Shown here: in pieces, positions 61,703-64,000 of the stretch
Layout of the letters: each line of letters starts with the position of its first letter
How positions within the stretch are numbered: position 1 is the stretch's first letter
Origin: Roseateles aquatilis
GTDB lineage: Bacteria; Pseudomonadota; Gammaproteobacteria; Burkholderiales; Burkholderiaceae_C
Assembly (NCBI RefSeq): GCF_002205645.1
Contig: NZ_NIOF01000001.1
Span: forward strand, 62,001-126,000
Direction: 5' to 3'
Length of the DNA stretch: 64,000 bases
The notes under the pieces: model-generated
Told to the model about the DNA's origin: nothing
Databases searched by the model: none
Seen by the model: only the letters and a program-made list of their open reading frames with translations
Program-made: the position numbers and the translations under genes

Positions 61703-61888
61703 CTGGGCCGACCAAGTCACCGAGCCCTCGGGCAGGGCCGGGGCAGGCGACGAAGTCGTGCCGTCAAGACTGACTGGCGCGTTCTGTTTGAGCGCAGTGA
61801 ACTGAAGGTGAACGGAGCCGAGTTGAGCGCCCGAGGCACGACGGGAGTCGCCTGCCCCGGCCCTGCCCGAGGGCGCTCTGGGCCGACC
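61703..61888. repeat. Intergenic inverted-repeat element (28-bp perfect arms, 11-bp flanking direct repeats)
   Basis: Arms 61724-61751 and 61847-61874 are perfect 28-bp complements (beginning GCCCTCGGGCAGGG). A second stem GTCGTGCC (61755-61762) pairs with GGCACGAC (61835-61842). The sequence between contains TGTTTGAGCGCAGTGAAC and GAGCGCCCGAGG. CTGGGCCGACC occurs as direct copies at 61703-61713 and 61878-61888 outside the arms, like a target duplication. It sits between two convergent genes and could also stop both transcripts. No coding content; it looks like a REP/MITE-type chromosomal repeat. Confidence 0.7.
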
Positions 61889-61894
61889 CCGTCG

Positions 61895-63607
61895 CTACTG
61901 GTTTTCCTTCTCCTGAAGCAAACGCCACATCACCTTCCCCGACCCTGACTTGGGCAACGCCTCCACGAACTGCACCAGCCGCGGCGCCTTGTACGCGGCC
62001 ATATGCTCATGGGCCCAATCGACGATGTCCTGCTCGGTCGTCGTGCCTTTGGCCTCGGCCCGCAGCACCACAACGGCCTTGACCGTTTCGCCGCGATAGG
62101 CGTCCTTGGCCGCGATGATGCAGGCCTCCTGCACGGCGGGATGGCGATAAAGCAGCATCTCGACCTCTGACGGCCAGACCTTGTAGCCGCTCGCGTTGAT
62201 CATGCGCTTGAGCCGGTCGGTGATGAAGAAGTAGCCTTCCTCGTCCATTCGTCCGAGATCGCCGGTGCGGAAGAAGCGTCGGCCGTCGAGCTCGACGAAC
62301 GCGGCGTCCGTCGCCTCGGGCTGACGCCAATAGCCGTGGAAGACCATCGGCCCGTGGGTGATGATTTCGCCGACCTCGCCCACCGGCAGTTCCTCCAGCG
62401 TGGTCGGATCCACGATGCGCGAATCCACGCCGAAGATCGGGATGCCCAGGCACTGCAGCTTCGCGCGCTCGGGCGGATTGCCATGGCTGGGCGCGGCCGT
62501 CTCGGTCAGCCCGTAGCCCTCGGCGAAGGTCAGGCCGAACTCTTCCTGCAGCCGCTCCGCCACCGCCTTGGGCATGGCCGCGCCGCCGCCGCTCAGATAG
62601 CGCAGGCTGCCCAGCTGGAAGCTGCGGTAGTTGGGGCTCGCGAAGAGGTCGATGATCATCGTCGGGATGCAGGTCCAGTGCGTGACCTGATGGCGCGAGA
62701 TCAGACGCCCGCACAGCTCGCGATCCCAGCGCGGCATGATCACCAGCGTCATGCCGGTGAAAACCGGCCCCAGCACGCCGTACAGCGTGCCGGTGATGTG
62801 GAACATCGGCACCACCGCCAGCCCCACCGACTCCGCGCTCGCGTAGCCCCACTGGCAGCCGCCGCAGCTGTTGGACATCAGCGTCGCGTTGGTATGCATG
62901 CAGCCCTTGGGCAGGCCGGTCGTGCCCGAGGTGTAGGGCAGCATCGCCAGATCGTCGGGCCCGGCGGTGTGCGGCCCGGGTGCATGTCCCGCGGCCAGCG
63001 CGTCGCGCCAGTCGGTCGCGCCGGGCGGCAGCTCGTGCCGCGCGGTCAGCCAGGCGCGCATCGGCTCGGGCGCGCCGCAGTCGGGATCGGGGCCGCCCTC
63101 GGGCAGCATCTGCCAGTACTGCGTGACCAGCACCGCTCGCGGCCGCCGCTCCACCGGCAGGCGGTCCTGGGCGGCGGCGACGATGCCCGCCAGTTCGCCG
63201 CTGCAGATCACGACCTTGGTCTCGGGGTCGGTCAGGTAATGACCGAACTCGTCCTCCCGGTTCATCGGATTGACCGGCACCACGACCGCGTCGGCGCGAT
63301 TGACCGCGTAGAAGGCGACCAGGTATTGCGGACAGTTCTGCATGAACAGCGCGACCCGGTCGCCCTTGCCCACGCCCTGCGCCTTCAGCCAGCCAGCCAG
63401 CGCCTCGGACTGCCGGCGCAACTCGCCGTAGCCGAGCGTCGCGCCGAGGAACTGCGTCGCGGCCTTGTCGCCGTAGCGCGTCGCGGCGACGTCGAGGTTG
63501 AACCACAGCGAGGTGCGGGGAATCGCGAGCCGCCGCGGCAGGCGGCTCGGCCAATGGCTGTACTGCACATCGGCGTTCTCGGGACGAGGGGTGACCACGC
63601 GCGTCAT
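61895..63607 (-). CDS. AMP-dependent acyl-CoA synthetase/ligase
   Basis: Adenylate-forming acyl-CoA ligase, 570 aa, probably for fatty or aromatic acids. Motifs: PYTSGTTGLPKG (A3), GYGLTETAAPS (A5), FRTGDLGRMDEEGYFFI (A7-like), DRLKRMINASGYKVWPSEVE (A8, hinge) and the adenylation lysine in LPKSGSGKVMWR. ATG at 63605-63607. It faces a putative terminator element and has a divergent gene upstream (63870). Substrate preference cannot be read from the sequence. Confidence 0.9.
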   Translation of the reverse strand: MTRVVTPRPENADVQYSHWPSRLPRRLAIPRTSLWFNLDVAATRYGDKAATQFLGATLGYGELRRQSEALAGWLKAQGVGKGDRVALFMQNCPQYLVAFYAVNRADAVVVPVNPMNREDEFGHYLTDPETKVVICSGELAGIVAAAQDRLPVERRPRAVLVTQYWQMLPEGGPDPDCGAPEPMRAWLTARHELPPGATDWRDALAAGHAPGPHTAGPDDLAMLPYTSGTTGLPKGCMHTNATLMSNSCGGCQWGYASAESVGLAVVPMFHITGTLYGVLGPVFTGMTLVIMPRWDRELCGRLISRHQVTHWTCIPTMIIDLFASPNYRSFQLGSLRYLSGGGAAMPKAVAERLQEEFGLTFAEGYGLTETAAPSHGNPPERAKLQCLGIPIFGVDSRIVDPTTLEELPVGEVGEIITHGPMVFHGYWRQPEATDAAFVELDGRRFFRTGDLGRMDEEGYFFITDRLKRMINASGYKVWPSEVEMLLYRHPAVQEACIIAAKDAYRGETVKAVVVLRAEAKGTTTEQDIVDWAHEHMAAYKAPRLVQFVEALPKSGSGKVMWRLLQEKENQ

Positions 63608-63869
63608 CGGTGCTGTCTCCTTGCTTGTCGCGGGGCCTCAGGTGGGCCCCCGCTGTTTGGTCGGATCTTCTGCGCGGCGCCGGCCAGCGCTTGTCGCCGC
63701 AGCGACAAGGCCGCGCACGACGGGCCGCCACGCGACCGCCGGGCGCATCGTCATGGGGGTCCGGACCCCAACCGCCGACTGTGGCGCAAATCCGACTGGT
63801 GCCCCATCAATCGAGTGGTCCTGGCGAGCGTGCGCCGGTGTGCCGCGCGTAGCATTCGGGCTTTCACCC

Positions 63870-64000
63870 ATGCCCTCCGCCCGCTGGCGCGTTCATCGCG
63901 CGGCGTGGCTCCGCTCTTCGTCCATGCCGACCGTGCGCCGTATTGCCCTGCTGGGCCTGCTGACCTGCCTCTTGTCGATCGGATCGCCCGCGTGGGCGCT
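63870..64000 (+). CDS. Exported protein, N-terminus only (cut by right edge)
   Basis: The frame from the ATG at 63870, or from the internal ATG at 63924, reads MPTVRRIALLGLLTCLLSIG followed by SPAWA, a classic signal peptide with an AWA cleavage site. The second start gives the normal n-region length. Only about 43 codons lie in the window, so the mature protein cannot be identified. It is divergent from the acyl-CoA ligase gene, with 262 bases between them holding no other gene. Confidence 0.6.
   Translation, partial: MPSARWRVHRAAWLRSSSMPTVRRIALLGLLTCLLSIGSPAWA

Noticed and set aside
61703-61888. Insertion sequence
   Set aside because: There is no transposase or long frame inside the inverted repeats, so I called it a small repeat element instead.

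Overview
The window is a 64-kb piece of a very GC-rich chromosome. Gene content (BMP-type nucleoside uptake with deo catabolism, FeoAB with a short FeoB, RsgA, Orn, SlyX, YaeQ, TrhO, CSD-DUF1294) and the GC-rich codon use point to a betaproteobacterium of the order Burkholderiales, probably in the Roseateles/Mitsuaria/Rubrivivax-like group. This placement is inferred from gene families and composition, not from a marker gene. There is no rRNA, tRNA, CRISPR array, transposase or prophage. Most of the window is ordinary chromosome. The main accessory stretch is 32.5-34.3 kb, with the unusual condensin operon beside it.

Layout: 1-957 is the N-terminal part of coaBC, cut by the left edge. 1034-10439, all on minus, runs from a BMP nucleoside-binding protein through an ABC ATPase, two permeases, cdd, a purine nucleoside phosphorylase, deoC and deoA to trmB. 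The first eight genes form a nucleoside import and catabolism unit, with a LacI-family-like operator near 10617. 10773-12982 is a Fur-box-controlled feoAB. 13108-17365 carries a DUF885 metallohydrolase, an SDS-like serine/threonine dehydratase, slyX and a Tat-exported intradiol-dioxygenase-like protein. 17608-19652 is an OmpR-type response regulator with its kinase. 19855-27996 holds a patatin, dnaE, an exported cyclophilin, trhO and an alpha/beta hydrolase. 28116-32533 is a basic/polar amino-acid ABC importer with a metallo-deacylase gene in the operon.

32594-34223 holds two tandem, paralogous RelE-fold toxin/XRE antitoxin modules, visibly less GC-rich than the flanks. 34347-39462 is a three-gene operon (MksF-, MksE- and MksB-like) encoding a bacterial condensin without the MksG/JetD nuclease. 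39616-42872 has a GNAT, a cold-shock-domain/DUF1294 fusion and a DEAD-box helicase with an RG-rich tail and a long upstream region. 43545-45083 is a Tat-exported berberine-bridge-type flavoenzyme preceded by a strong palindrome. 45106-47829 is a SWIM/SNF2-like protein whose ATPase motifs are degenerate. It overlaps a PabB-PabC fusion. Then come orn, an M48 protease, rsgA, a small membrane protein, an SDR, a small repeat-containing protein, dcp, a periplasmic coiled-coil protein, yaeQ, an S9 oligopeptidase, a GNAT-DUF924 fusion, an acyl-CoA ligase, and the signal peptide of a gene cut by the right edge.

The items most worth a second look are the duplicated toxin-antitoxin block beside the condensin operon, the degenerate SNF2 protein, the 28-bp perfect inverted-repeat element at 61724-61874, and a CTAGG(G/T)GAAAACCCC motif found upstream of two unrelated genes.
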